Position numbers and translations under genes: made by a program. Below the pieces are notes generated by a model that was not told the DNA's origin, searched no databases, and saw nothing but the letters and a program-made list of their open reading frames with translations. Positions 10,745-23,829 of a stretch of DNA of 64,000 nt are shown here, one piece after another. Origin of the DNA: Epiperipatus broadwayi (lineage: Eukaryota > Onychophora > Udeonychophora > Euonychophora > Peripatidae). The stretch lies in NCBI GenBank assembly GCA_028023455.1, contig JAQFVV010000032.1:248001-312000 (forward strand). The letters are read 5' to 3'. How positions within the stretch are numbered: the first letter of the stretch is position 1; each line of letters begins with the position of its first letter.

Positions 10745-13700
10745 GATCACTGTCATTTTCATACAAAAACAAGGAATAATAGAAATTATTCCAGGAATGT
10801 ATTGTACCAGTCAAAGATTTTCCCATCTAACATGAGTTGGAACCCATAAAAATGTACTTCAAACCCAGTCAAGCCCAAGATTTATGTCAGGGACCAACCT
10901 GAATTCAAACCCTCTCCATGAGTCCCAGATCAAACACCTAATGAACAACATATAATGATGGTACATGAGAATATGCACCACAAACTAGGTCAATGGATAC
11001 AATTATTACTGAGACTAATCCCCAATTTCAAGATAATGAATGATATGAGTATTTACCTATCTCTCTAAATAAGTCAATACATATATGTTTGAGTTGCCAA
11101 AATACAGTAAACATTAAGATTTACACTAATTAACGAAAAATAAATAGTCAATACCAAGTACATTATAGATAAAATATTTAATAACAAGCAAATATTATTC
11201 AAATGATCATAATGATTAACATAAATTATCTCTAGTCTTAGAAGAAGGAAACTACAATGTACAATATGATGGCAGTTGTAATCATATGCCAATAATTAAT
11301 ATGTAAGTATTTAAAAAATATATCTATTATCTATGCTCTGAAAAAGAAACATGTATGATTAAAGTATATCTGGCATAGATGCCAAATGACTTACATACAT
11401 TATTCATTAAGTGTTATTTTAATTGAAAAAAAAAATATGCTTCCAATTTCTTATAAGAGGAGGTGAAATTTATCTTCCATACATCCATAAATAGTTTCTT
11501 GGATGGTATGAGTAAATATAAATGGTATGACTTTAAATACTTAGCAAAGGAAGTTTTTTTAATCGACTATAAATATAAAATATGATTTTAACAGAACCAA
11601 TTCATCACAACTTATAAAGCAAAGAGCAACCTTTATTTGAACTAAGAAGTGAAATGGTACTAACACATTACGAGCAACAAAACAAATATGAAATAAATGT
11701 TTTTGTCGATGATTTACAAAGATTAAGGGTGATTTGTATTCACAAGTTCTTTTTGCCCTACAAAGGATCAAGGGAACACAGGAAAGCCAGGTAGGGACTC
11801 AGCCACAAACCTTTGGTGTTCCAATAAAGTGATGAACAAATGAGAAAGTAATATCTCAATAACATAACTGGAATGACAAAACCCAAGCCTAAGTTACATA
11901 ATATATGTGCTTAGCATGATGACTTGAACATATAGGATTAAAACCAAACTTATTATGAGCAAATTTGCTTAACATAATTATATAATGATAATAATAATAC
12001 TCTTTATATCATGTCCTCCCCAAACACAAATGTAGGATAGGAGATTTGAATTAGAAAATATCTATTTTCTTTTCCTTATTAATATTCATAAAACATTTAT
12101 AAGTAACTCAATCTAGAAAAATCTTTTGTAAATTAAATAAATGGTCGAGAGCATAGTGGCTATAAATTAAGTTAATAATTATTAGCTCTTGGAAAAATAA
12201 TATCAAACAAATAAATAAATATTCCAACCTGATAATTAGTAGAACCATTATTAATTTAGTTCTAAAAGAGAATCATTAGGCTATAATATTAATGTAATAC
12301 TAATTTCTTAGGATAAGTTTAAATGAAGAATATTATTGAGTTGGAAGTTTTATTCGCATATAATATCACAAATATATAATATTAACAAAATGAACAAAAT
12401 TAATTAAAATGAACCACCATAAAAAGAGAAAGAAAATTACTAAATAGAGAATTATTGTAACAAAATTTTAAAGCATTTTAACATGAGTGTAAAAACTTAA
12501 GGCAATAGTTACTTTTAAATATGAGTTGATATGTAGTTCATGAACAGACCAGAAAGTTGCAGTTTGAAATTAAAAGGTTACCAGTTCTTCCATGGATTGC
12601 TCATTTTCATAATGACAGAGTCTGGTTGAATTTAGGAGACAACATAGGTCCACAATTAATTCACATAGACTTCCCTTATGGATTACTTTTCTTTTGAATT
12701 TTAGGCAGCTTATGATTGTTATTGAAGAGTTCTAATTTAGCAACATTTTGAAGATTTGTTGGAGAACTTTGGGGTCCAGCAATCAGATCCCCGAAGTTAG
12801 CCACATGCCATACTGCAAACACTCTTCAAATTCGAAATTAAAACCAACATAGTTTCCGGTGGCAACTCTTCTTAAATTAATAGTAATGGCTCCCTTTTAG
12901 AAACTTTTCCAGGGTTTTTATACTATTGTCTCTGAATTCCCACCCATTATGATATATATATATACCTTAAAGCCAAATCTTTTACATTATTACTAAAAGA
13001 AATTTTCTCTAAATGATTTTCCATTTATTACTTCGATAAGACTTTCAAATCCATTATCTGAATTCATTTTCTATTTAGAAAATGAATTTGTAAAATTTAA
13101 ACAAATGATTTTAATTTGGAACCATCCTTAAATTTTCAACTTACCATTTTAACTAATTAATAAAAAATTCACTATTGTCTTTGGGAAAGGACAATTTGAA
13201 GGACAATTTGAAAGCTTATCGAAGGAATGTAACTTTTAATTATAAAAATTTGAACAAAAATGTAAAATATAAAATAAAACATTCCGATATAATGAAACTT
13301 TATAATGCATGTATATTTAACTATTTAAAAATATATATGCCTAATCCAAAAAACTAAATACTCTTTAAATAGCATTATTTTAATAATTTACCATGAGGTA
13401 ATTAATGATATTAACAAATTAAACCTAAAATAATTAGCTTCAATAAATCTTTAAATAATAACCTGTTTTAACTAAAATTAACATATATTAGAAATGATAT
13501 AAACTCTCATTACAAGATTTAGCATGGCAGTAAACACATTTAAAGAAATCTGCTAACCAATTCCATATGCTTACTTTTTAGCACCATAATTTACAGAGCT
13601 TAGTAAATAAGACAAACCTTGCTCACTTTTATCTGGTTACAATTTGGCACTTTCCAAGCTTGGGCCATACAATTAAGTGTTCCAACTGTTGTAGATAGTT

Positions 13701-14050
13701 TCAAAGTGATCTGGGAGAAAATTATATTTTGTTTTTGACATGTAGTATATTATCAAAATTTTTGAAAATGCTTTGAGATAAGATACAAAGATGTGATATT
13801 AGAAGCTCAGAATTTTATTTCCAGGAATAGATGAATAAAAGATGTTTGATGATAGAATTGTCTGTTAGATTTTATTGCTGTTGCTATTGCATGTGTGTGT
13901 TGATGAGTGATTATTTTTTAGATACCAGAGAAAAATGGAAAGCCTTAAATAGATTTATATAAACAGATTATTGAAATACGAAGTAAAATTTTATATATAC
14001 ACACATATAAAGATACATCTTTAGCTATTTTAATTTTTCTTTAGTGTTCT
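10745..14050. other. Non-coding stretch with two higher-complexity islands
   Basis: Two segments are less A+T-rich than their surroundings: 10745-11000 and 12540-12960. The second contains a small imperfect hairpin (GAACTTTGGGG against CCCCGAAGTTAG, about 12763-12802). The first contains, on the minus strand, GGGTTTGAATTC, which resembles a polymerase III box B, but no box A or tail was found. They may be old repeats. The small reading frames here (11074-11292, 11559-11771 and 13175-13357) look like chance. Confidence 0.4.
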
Positions 14051-14056
14051 AACTTA

Positions 14057-15130
14057 GTGTTGGGTACTATGAATGATACTATTGACAAAATGTCAGGTGG
14101 GTTTGAAACTAGACATATAGATAACCCAAATGTTTGTCGAACTATTTTAGAGATTCTTGTTGAGTTAAAAAAAGAAATAAAGACTAACTCTAAAGAGATA
14201 AAAGATGAAATAAATGCTTATTCTATCAAACTAACAGCCACTTCTAAGGAATTAAATGCAAAAATAGACATCAGCTCTAAGAACCTAATTGCAAAATTAG
14301 ATACCACCTCTAAAGAGTTAAAGAAGTTGAGCTCAAAAAACATTAAAGAGATAGAAACCAAAGTCACTTGTAAATTAAAAAGATCTAGAAATGAATGTAC
14401 TGCATTCATAATAGAAAATAAAATGCTGCACCAAGCAATGATACATGACCTAGATGAAACTATAGAAGAATTATGCATTGCAACCCAAGCAATTGTGAGT
14501 AGTAGTTTTGAATTTGAAAATTCCAAGAATAAATTAGAAATATAGAAAATAGATTATTACAAATTTCAAGTTGATAAAACTACTGCTTTAAAAAGCAAAC
14601 AACATTCAAAGGAAAGGCATATGAACAGAAGAGTACAGATTTTGGGGAATTCAAATGCTGTGGATGGTAATAGTTTATAAAAAAAAAGATAGAGGTTATT
14701 TTAGGCTCTGAAGTAACTGATAACATACATTTTAATGTGTTGAGCATGACAGGCCATGGAGAAACATGACTATGAAAAGGTATTCAAAAGGAAAACAGTG
14801 TAGATAGGTTTTGTTCATGTTATTCTATGACAGATGATAATTGAGCAGACAAAAAGTCTTTATTTCAACAGTAAGATAAAATTATAATGTTTTTATCAAA
14901 GAGAAGAAAGGATGTCAATAGTCTAGGTATGACCATGAACTTTGAATGGTAATAATAATTTTATCTGGTATAAGGAAGCTGTATTTCTTAACAAGTTTCA
15001 GAGTGAATGTGTTGGTGGAAATTCAAATTGCTCACATGACATTATGCAACTATTTTATAAGTATTCACTGAGAATAAAAGTCAAAGTTATAATGCTTCTA
15101 TCAGTAATTCTTCAGTCTTGACAAAATTTA
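14057..15130 (+). pseudogene. ORF1-like remnant: coiled coil plus decayed GDSL/esterase-like region
   Basis: An intact 162-codon frame (14057-14545), the longest in the window, encodes a Lys/Glu/Ser/Asn-rich protein with repeating heptad-like blocks (KEIKTNSKEIKDEI, ATSKELNAK, TTSKELKKLSSK), as expected of a coiled coil. In the same frame past the stop comes RRVQILGNSNAVDG, which resembles block I of SGNH/GDSL esterases (normally GDS followed by N or another small residue; here the D position reads N). Further on, across shifts, come EVTDNIHFNVLSMTGHG and a decayed valine/histidine-rich block. Coiled coil plus esterase is known from ORF1 proteins of some non-LTR retroelements. No reverse transcriptase was found downstream. 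A host coiled-coil gene fragment is a less likely alternative. Confidence 0.5.
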
Positions 15131-16590
15131 TATCTATATATTCATGATCTTAATTGATAGTAAAGGATCTTATAATTCTATTGAGTTCCACACCAATTAT
15201 ATTGTTATGAATTAAAGTAGGTTATTTATGTGAATTATTTGATTTTGTTATGGCCCATAAACACCAATACAAAAAGTTTTTCAACTTATATAAAGGGCCC
15301 TATAGAAAACAAAAAAAATGGAGAAAATGCTTATATGATTAATACACTGGAAGGGCTGAGAAGAACTTACAACATCCATAGCCTTAGACTGATGTTCTAT
15401 TCACAATAGCTTATCTTGTCTGTATGCTGTAATAATACTTACAAAAATTTTATAGTTTATTAGTTCAACCTTAGTTGCATTTAAAGCTTCCCTTGGTCAA
15501 TTCTTTTTACAGAGACAGCAGTGTTGTTTTAACATGTATATAGTAAAATACACAATTATTTTTTCATGTTACATATAACTGTAAGTTGATATTGATTTTT
15601 TTTTTTTAGAGGAAGGGTGTTGAAATAGTCCAACCCTTGCTCTCAGTTATTAGCAAAAATAATGTTTATCAAATATTTAGAAATTTTGTATCAAATTACA
15701 TTTATCATTATGATTGTTCTTTTTTGCCATCCTGTATCTAAGTTTAGTGAAGCAGCAAAAGTAATAATAACAAAAGAAGAAATAAAAATAAAATAAAAAA
15801 TGTGAATTGTATAAAATAATATAAAAATAATAATAACCAAAATTAAAATAATACGTGTGTATTTATTAGATAGTTACACGTGGAGAATATATCCATGTAA
15901 ATAAAGATAATCTTTAACCTTTGATATTATAAAAAATTATAAATTACTACTAATGGACAATCCCTAAGGCTAATTCAGTTTTCTCTTTAAATTACAATAG
16001 CTCTTTTGTTGGAGTTTTTGTTAAAGTAAAAAAGATCCCCTTTTACTACAAACTCGAGTTCTTAGCTGGATTTAAATATGGAAAGCTATTGTCAACATTA
16101 AAAATATATATTTGACTATTTCTCAAGACTATCTATGATCTCATGGAACAGTTATATTTATTAATTAATAGTTAATTGGAAAATATTGACATTTTTATTG
16201 CATACATCAACAGCTATTTCTTATGTAAATATTATTAGATGCATGTGAGAGAAAATTGCTCAACTTGACCATATTTATTTTAATTTATACTTAATATTAA
16301 TTTATATTTGTTTAACGAATAATGTTTTAAAGGTTTCATAGAAATTTATTGATGTTAAAATATTAGTCTTTTATAGAATTTGTGTTTGTTTGTTTTTATT
16401 TAGAAGTTGTTTATAGTTGTACACTTCTTCTCATATAGTGATATAGTCACATATATAGATGTCATATAGTTTAAGCCATTTATGTGAAATGATGGTATGT
16501 AGCAAATGGATTGATACTATTTATTGTTTAATTAAAGATAATAGTATATATTATAGTCTACTATATTTATAGAACTAATTTCAGACTTAT
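15131..16590. other. A+T-rich non-coding stretch
   Basis: No feature was recognised apart from a T run near 15596-15608, followed by a short imperfect palindrome (GGGTGTTGAAATAGTCCAACCC). Confidence 0.5.
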
Positions 16591-16596
16591 TCATGA

Positions 16597-17591
16597 AGTT
16601 ATATATTAAACCATCAAACATCACATAATTATCATTCTTTATGGTAACACAAGCTGTTTTTCATAGTGGCAAAACTCTCCTATAGTAAAGCTACGCAGAG
16701 TAAGTCAGAGTAATCAATGGATACAGGAAGGTTTGCGCATAAAATCCCTATCTAGTGCCTACTCATTCAATATCAGACTAGTTTCTAGCTTGTGGCTTTC
16801 ATCAATAAGGAGCCATGGATCTGAGAGCACTGCATCTAAATTTTTGGATTTAATGCAACCCTCCAGCAGCCACCTTTTGAAAACACAATAACATTTTCAA
16901 GATAAGGTCATTGGCTTGTATAGTTGTATAGATCTGAACTCAGTTCAGCATCCATACTTTTTGATGTTTTGGTTTTTTAAGAACCAGTCACCATATTCCA
17001 ATTGGGCAGGATTAATATTAAACCATCAAATATTACATGATCATCATTCTTTATGCTTACATAAACTGTTTCTCACAGAGGCAAAGTTCACCATACAGTA
17101 GGCCACTTAGTGTAAGCCAGAGTAATCAATGGATGTATGAAGGTTTGTGCATAAAATCCATTTCTAGTGCCTATTTATCCAATATTCCCAGACTAGTTTC
17201 TAGCTAGTAGCTTTCATCAATTCTGCCCAATAGGACTGTGATTATTAAAAAACCAAAGATACCAAATAATATGGATTCTGAACTGAGTTCAGATTTATAC
17301 AACTATAAAAGCTAATTAGCTTAGCTTAAAAACGTTATTGTGTTTTCACTTTAAACTCAAAGCATTATAGTTAACTTAAAAAAAGTAAAAGGTGGCTGCT
17401 TGAGTGTTGCATTAGATCCTAAGATTTAGATGCAGTGCCCTCAGATCTAAGACTCCTCACTAATGAAAGCCAGATGAATAAGCACTAGATAGGAATTTTA
17501 TACACAAACTTTCCTGCATCCATTGATTACTCTGGTCTCCACAGAGTGGCACTACTGTATAGAGAGTTTTGCCTCTGTGGAGTTATATATT
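16597..17591. mobile_element. Family L composite (L3)
   Basis: The insertion 16608-17580 is flanked by a perfect 11-bp duplication, AGTTATATATT, at 16597-16607 and 17581-17591. It begins with a forward unit (AAACCATCAAACATCACAT and onwards) and continues with a second tandem forward unit from about 17025. Near 17218 it switches to the reverse orientation, running to GAGAGTTTTGCCTCTGTGG. The forward tandem period here is about 415 bp. The organisation is the same as in the copies at 3.5 and 51.3 kb, but the break point between orientations differs. Confidence 0.8.
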
Positions 17592-19190
17592 TTAGATTTA
17601 ATGAAACAAAGACCAACTTCAGTTATTTTCAAAACTTAAGAAAACATACTAAATAATTTTATTTATAACTAAATATAATTTAAGCACATTTTATGCTTAA
17701 TATTAGATAATAGTACAGCTTGTTTATTAGTCCACATGAAATACTTAGCGCCATTAAGCACCAGACTATAGTTAAAATTACATATGGACGTGCAAAGATA
17801 TACATTTTGTTTAAAATTTAGTTTTGTACCATTAAAACTGAAATATTATTAAATAAAAATAATGATAGATATTCTTATTTTAAATAAATGATAATACATT
17901 CATTATTTATTCTTTTTTTTTGTTACTCTAAATACAATTTAACTTAGCTTATCAATTAATTTGCCTGCGCATTTAATTTTAGATAAGATTATATTTTTCA
18001 TCTAGATCACATTACAAATATGAATATGCCTATAGACATATATTTTATGTATTACATAAACGCCCTGAGATTGAACACAATTTTCCTATTTATTATTATG
18101 AATTATAAAGTTTAAAAAAACAATTTTAAGTAAAAAGAATTTATTTAGCAATGATATTTAATTAGACTTGTTATATAAAACATACGCATATAGTTTAGAT
18201 ATTTATATAATACCTAAATATATTTAAATATTTACTTTTATTTAGTGTGGCAAAATTAAATAAATAACTTTGTTGACATAAGAAATATTTGTTTGTTTTT
18301 TATGTGATTAGAAACAATAAAATGCCTTTGTTATCTAAGCTATATCAATGTTTGGATACACATTTGATGTTACATATACTCCCATCACTCTGAGTCTCCA
18401 CACCATTACCCAATGTAGTGCCCAAAACGTCATGAGACGTGAGACTATAAGGTAGTGTACATATTTATTTGGCTGATGGATTCATTGATGCAGCATTGAG
18501 GCAAAGGATCCAAACTACACTCAGTTTAACAAACAACTGAGCTGACTGAATTTGAATTTAGCCAGATAAGGATGTGAAATAAAAATTAATATATTTTATA
18601 GCTTATAAAAATATTTTTAATAGGTGTGCATGTTTAATATATAAAATTAATTTCATTTGATGGCTAAACAAATACTCCATTTGATCTCCTTAAATAAACA
18701 ATACCTAAGAGAATATATCTCAAGGGTCAAAATATATGCCTGCATGTGTGTACACGTGAACACATATGTGTCAGGAAAAATATGATTTTTAACTAAGTAA
18801 AGTAAATCAATAGAAAGTGAAATTTAATAAACAAAAAATTAAATCAATTTTATTAACAGCTATATAAAAATAGAAAGTTTTTATTACTCATTCATTTACA
18901 ATTATTAAATGAATTTAATAAAATGAAATTGTCTTAAGCTTCTATTTCCTAAAAGTAAATCGACATAAATAAAATATATTTGGGAGTATGTGTGTACTTA
19001 AGTATGTAACAACATGATGTATTCACTTGAATATAAGTTTATCTTATAAATCTAACAAATAAGTTTATCTTATTTTAATTCTAAGCATGTAGTTGCTTAA
19101 ATTAATAATTAAACTATAATATTTTGTGCATTATGTTTATCAGATCTATTAAGAGAGTCTACCTTGGTCTTTATTTAACAAAATATTTAA
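17592..19190. other. A+T-rich non-coding stretch
   Basis: No gene was found. A segment at 18355-18560 is of higher complexity but unrecognised. Confidence 0.5.
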
Positions 19191-19413
19191 CAAGATACAA
19201 ATATAATAAATTGTTTTTCTCTTCACTAGTGAAAATTGTAATTATAAATATGCGACTTTTTTTTTCGCATTAAATAGTGAAGCTATATTATATAAATAAT
19301 AATGTATAATAGGTCTGCTTAGCGCTTTCGAGATTCAATGTTGGAATCTCATACTCATAGCTTTGTGAATGAAGAAGACTGTTGTGATTATGCAAATGAG
19401 TTTGAATTTTTAA

Positions 19414-19569
19414 TTAGTCAGTCCAATGTTTGGGGAGAGCAAAGCATGCCTCTCTTCTATTAATGGTACTAATATCATTTGCTATGTATAAAGCTTCTTT
19501 AACTTTTCTTTTGGCATCATTATTCTCTGTACAAATTATTTGAGCAGAACTGGGTTCGAATACATGGCC
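19414..19569 (-). pseudogene. Penelope-like protein C-terminus, left arm
   Basis: The minus-strand reading begins at a GHVFEPSSAQIICTEN-type block (His in the TGH motif of the GIY-YIG tail). It continues through KRKVKEALYIAND and ends ALPKHWTD before a TAA stop at 19414-19416. The related fragment at 56.4 kb reads SGHRFEPTTAEIVCSECND at the same place, which fixes the frame and family. Only the last 50 or so residues remain, so no activity is possible. Confidence 0.8.
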
Positions 19570-19628
19570 GTAATACAAGAATTTACCAACACAGGTATGT
19601 AGATAACAGGGTTAAAAATAAAAATGAA

Positions 19629-19819
19629 GGAACATCAGTATTCTGGGACCACCAAGCAGCTACAGGCATGCATTCGAACCTAGTTCTGCCCAAATAATTT
19701 GTACAGAGAAGAATGATGCCAAAAAAAAAGTTAAAGAAACTTTCTACATAGCAAATGATATTAGTGCCATTAATAGAAGAGAGGTGTGCTTTGCTCTCTC
19801 CAAACAATGGACTAACTAA
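19629..19819 (+). pseudogene. Penelope-like protein C-terminus, right arm
   Basis: The plus-strand copy begins slightly further upstream (GTSVFWDHQAATG). After a one-base deletion near the TGH motif it continues AFEPSSAQIICTEKND and ends ALSKQWTN with a stop at 19817-19819. It mirrors the left arm and reaches further 5'. The frameshift shows it is dead. Confidence 0.8.
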
Positions 19820-20000
19820 TTAAAAATTCAAACTCATTTGCATAATCACAACAGTCTTCATTCACAAAGCTATGAGTATGAGATTCCAACATTGAATTTC
19901 GAAAGCGCTAAGCAGACCTATTATACATTATTCATATAATTATAGCTTCACTATTTAATGCGGAAAAAAAAAAGTCGCATATTTATAGATACAAATATAA

Positions 20001-21960
20001 GCAAACAACTAATTAATGGTAGTCCATTCTGATTAATGATTTAAATTCTAAATATATATTTATATACACTTATAGTATAATGAGGAAACTTTCCCTAACA
20101 GTACTATATTTTAAATAAATGCCCAAAATAAAAGACTTAATATTATTTATAACATTCGTAAAAACTAGAATAAATCTCATAAATTATCAAAACTTACTAT
20201 GATACCTTAAATTTAAAAAATATCATTACTACTTATATATATATATATATACAAGACAATCAAATATAATTATTATATTACTTATGCCTACATATGTTAA
20301 ATAATAATAATAATAATTAAAACATTTGTTGTAAACTTTAATAATAGTCTATATATATATATATTATTTTAGTAATATTTATATATTGTTTTTTGAAGGT
20401 TTGTGATGATGCAATTTTAGATGTGATAATATGTTAAACTATTTCCATCATCTATCATTAAATGTAAAATGTCAAGAAAATTTTAAACTTTATTTAAACT
20501 TTTCCAAATACTAACAACTGTTAGTAATAATGCATAAATACAACACAGATTAATAGATTAAATAATATTTTGAGTGATATTATTCATAACATTCTTTAAG
20601 TGTTTATGTTCTGACCAATGATGATGCTAGCATTGGAGTCAAACCTCCATCTTTAGATTATTGAATATTGAATTTTTAAGGCAATGATCAAAAAGTTTTT
20701 AAAAAGTTGAAATCTTCTTTATTATTATGGTCATTTATTTTCATTTCAGTAGAGCTCTTAAAAATGTTTTTTAATGTTTATCAATGTTTTTATTTAAGTT
20801 TTTCTTTTAATTTCTTTATTATTCATTTACTAACTCATTTGTCATTTAAAGTCCCAAATTCTTTTAAATAAAACAATTGATATTGCATATTCTTACAAAC
20901 CTATTTCTTCTACTTTAAATAACATTTTGTCTGATAGAATGCCATAGCTGGTAAAACTCCAAGGCTTCAAATAAACATTTGATTTCACTATTCCATGACT
21001 ACTTGTCAACCACAATCAAATATATTGAAGAAATAAAAATGTGAACAAAGAAGGAATTTCCAAGAAATTGAAGCTATTATTATAACTTTCCAATTTACAT
21101 CATTATTTCAATAATAATGCTGTGAAATAGTCATATCAATCATCAAACATATTTTGGGTAATAATTTCCCATTTGATACTGTTTAATATGTTCTCAATTT
21201 AATCATTCATTCCAAAAATGTTCCAATATATATATATATATGTGTGTGTGTGTTATTTATTTATAATTTTCTTTTTTTAGCATAAAATTATTAAATACTT
21301 ATTTCTTAAAAAACAGATGATGCCTTTTTGCATATAATTTTTGTTCCAATATATTTTATTTTTAGAAAAAAAATTGCTGTCATAAATGTATATGATATCA
21401 GACAAAAAATGTTTTTTATTAATAAGTTTATTATTGTTTTTTATTATTTTTTAAAACTGGAAAAATGATTTTTAATATATTTAAAGTTATGTTTATTTTT
21501 TTTTTATTTTAATAAAAATTAAAAAAAATGATGTAAAATATGTTTTTTGACCAAAGACTTTTTTTTTAAAACTGAAGGCTGAAATGAAATATCATGCATT
21601 GATAAAATTGTTTTACTTTTTGCAAAGAAAATATTTTATTTTTAAACATTTTATTTAATTTAGAAACTGTTTATTTGCTTAGGATAAATTTTATAATTGA
21701 TTTTTAACATACTTCTATCAAATTTCTTGAAATGTTATACATGCAATATGACAATAAATTATTTCAGAGTTGTCCATTCATTTGTTTAGTGTAAATATTG
21801 GTGAACTGAGTTTCAAACATGTTAGTATTGGTTCAGTAAATTTTCAATGATGTGTACAAGATGGTGTACTTTTAAAAGAAATACTTGCACTAAAAAGTGT
21901 TAGTGATGATTTTAAAAAAAGATAATCAAACCTTAATTTCTTTTGATTTTAAAACGTCAT
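20001..21960. other. A+T-rich non-coding stretch with short TA and TG tracts
   Basis: There are dinucleotide tracts at about 20234-20250, 20351-20364 and 21225-21253 (TA then TG). On the minus strand near 20620-20640, GGAGGTTTGACTCCAATGC resembles a degenerate box B, with no other support. No gene was seen. Confidence 0.45.
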
Positions 21961-21969
21961 GTTTTAATA

Positions 21970-22380
21970 ATACTTCTTCCATAGAAAATTATATTTTTGC
22001 ATGGATTTTTTTTCAAATATTACACAGACTGTGATGTGGTTTTTATTTTTATTTTTAAATAGGAATAATTAGAAAAATATCCAAATATTAAAAAGTTAAT
22101 AATATCTATATAATATTTTATAATAAACTTACTAAAAAAATGAAAATGATATATGTAATAAATCCTTATAATATTTACTGTGCACTCAAATATCAAAAAC
22201 AATTGTTTCCTTTAAATCACAATTGGGGTTTTATAGTTAAATGAAAATAAAAGTGTGATGTGTGCAGAAATTAGTTAGTTCAATCTTTGATGCTTTTATT
22301 CTAAGTAAAATATAAAACTTTCAATTGTGATTGAAGAAAATAATTATTTTTCACTTTTTAGTGCACAGTAAATAAAAGTG
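21970..22380. repeat. Dispersed repeat with terminal hairpin, copy 1
   Basis: The part around 22025-22140 (GGAATAATTAGAAAAATATCC and following) resembles 49090-49190 (GGAATAATTATGAAAAGGATTCC and following). Next, 22173-22225 and 22322-22373 are inverted arms (ATTTACTGTGCAC against GTGCACAGTAAAT at the outer ends, CACAATTG against CAATTGTG at the inner). No coding potential is apparent. Confidence 0.5.
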
Positions 22381-22980
22381 TTTGTTATAAAATATTTGAA
22401 CATATATTATTAAGATTAATTTCACTATTTCAACTTATGCTTTTAACTAAATTTAACTAATGCAAAGTTTTGATAATAAATTTTTTTTTTCTTTAAAAAA
22501 ATTTTTAAAAAAAGAGGTGTATATGGGTGTGTTTCAAAACAACTCATTCAACAAGTTATCACATTTAATGCCTTTATTTTTTATTGTACTCATTTATAAA
22601 TGAGAATTTATTATGACTGCAATGTTTGCTGAAATAAAATGGTTATTTTTTTTATAATAAACTGCTATGATTGTTTAATTAATGTAATATTTTTAAATGT
22701 TTACTGTTAACAATTAATAGATAAATTTTCTTTTTTAAACTTTCTGATCTTTTGAAAGTTTTTTGTTTTATTGTAAGGCATAATTAAACCTTTTTTTGAT
22801 TTCACCCTATCTAGTATTTTTTTATATATCGATGGTTATTATTTCTCTGAACATTTTAATATCTTTACTGATAAATTATTTAATAATAAGTATGATAATT
22901 GTTAATTAACAAATATTTTTAAACATTTATAAATATTTTTGTTAGCACTTAATAACATTTATAGTTTTTTTTTGCCAATG

Positions 22981-23829
22981 ATAAGTTCTGTGTATAGTCA
23001 AAGTAAAAGTCATAGATCACATGACCCTATCTCTTTAGCTTGTACGTTATAAACAATGAGGACTGCCAATTCCTCTACAAGCTTTGTGATAAATGCTTAG
23101 CCAGAACCAGCACTTAAAATAACTCTGTCAGGAACCCCTCCCCAAACCCCTGACCATGGTTTCGTGCTTTACACTAGATCTAAAAATACCAGCCCAAAAC
23201 CAAGCACTTATCTAAAAGTTATTTTTAGATCTAGTGTCTGAATCTACCCTGACACCTCTCTGAGGAATGTCAAAGCATGAAATCATGGTCAGGGGTTTGG
23301 AGAGGGGTTTCTGACAGAGATATTTTAAGTGCCCAGCTCTGGCTAAGCATTTATCACAAAGCTTGTGGAGGAATTGGCAGTCCTCATTGTTTATAACTTA
23401 CAAGCTTAAGAGATAGGGTCATGTGATCTATGACATTTATTTTGACTATTTATAGTCTCTGCCATAAGTCTTATGCAATTTTATATTGCTAAGACTACTA
23501 ATATATGGTATGGCTGAAGATCTATTAGCCCCATATAGCTATTTGAGTTGGATAGCTGGGTTTGAAGACACGTAGATGTCTGAAAATTTCAGATTTTCCA
23601 CTCAATAGATAACTTTTAGATAAGTGCTTGGCTTTGGGTTGGTATTTTTAGATCTAGTCTCTGAACCTACCCTGACACCTCTCTGAGGAGTGCCAAAGCA
23701 CAAAACCATTGTCAGGGGTTTGGGGAGGGGTTCCTGACAGAGATATTTTAAGTGCTGGCTCTGGCTAAGCATTTATCACAAAGCTTATAGAGGAATTGGC
23801 AGTCCTCATTGTTTATAAGTTCTGTGTAT
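22981..23829. mobile_element. Inverted-plus-tandem composite element (family M)
   Basis: A perfect 15-bp duplication, ATAAGTTCTGTGTAT, at 22981-22995 and 23815-23829 encloses an 819-bp insert. The left arm (about 22996-23225) is the reverse complement of a right arm (about 23225-23460). After a roughly 160-bp linker, a third copy (about 23605-23814) lies in direct orientation to the second. Landmarks are GACCATGGTTT, CAGGGGTTTGG and CTGGCTAAGCATTTATCAC. No protein frame is conserved. The layout matches family L and the Penelope-like pair, though the sequence is unrelated. Confidence 0.8.

Larger units (their letters stand above)
19193..20000. mobile_element. Penelope-like element, head-to-head inverted pair of 3' ends
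   Basis: A perfect 14-bp duplication, AGATACAAATATAA, at 19193-19206 and 19987-20000 encloses two arms of about 320 bp in inverted orientation, separated by a short spacer. Each arm carries the C-terminal end of a Penelope-like protein (GIY-YIG endonuclease tail) followed by the same 3' untranslated region. Both 3' ends point outward, finishing with an A or T run next to GTCGCATATTTAT. Because the arms are almost identical, they probably arose in one insertion event. Inverted, truncated copies are well known for Penelope-like elements. An apparent 74-codon frame at 19583-19807 is only the antisense of the right arm. Confidence 0.85.

Noticed and set aside
14218-14526. 102-codon minus-strand frame
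   Set aside because: It is the shadow of the coiled-coil frame on the + strand.
19583-19807. 74-codon minus-strand frame
   Set aside because: It is antisense to the Penelope-like right arm, whose sense frame matches a known family.
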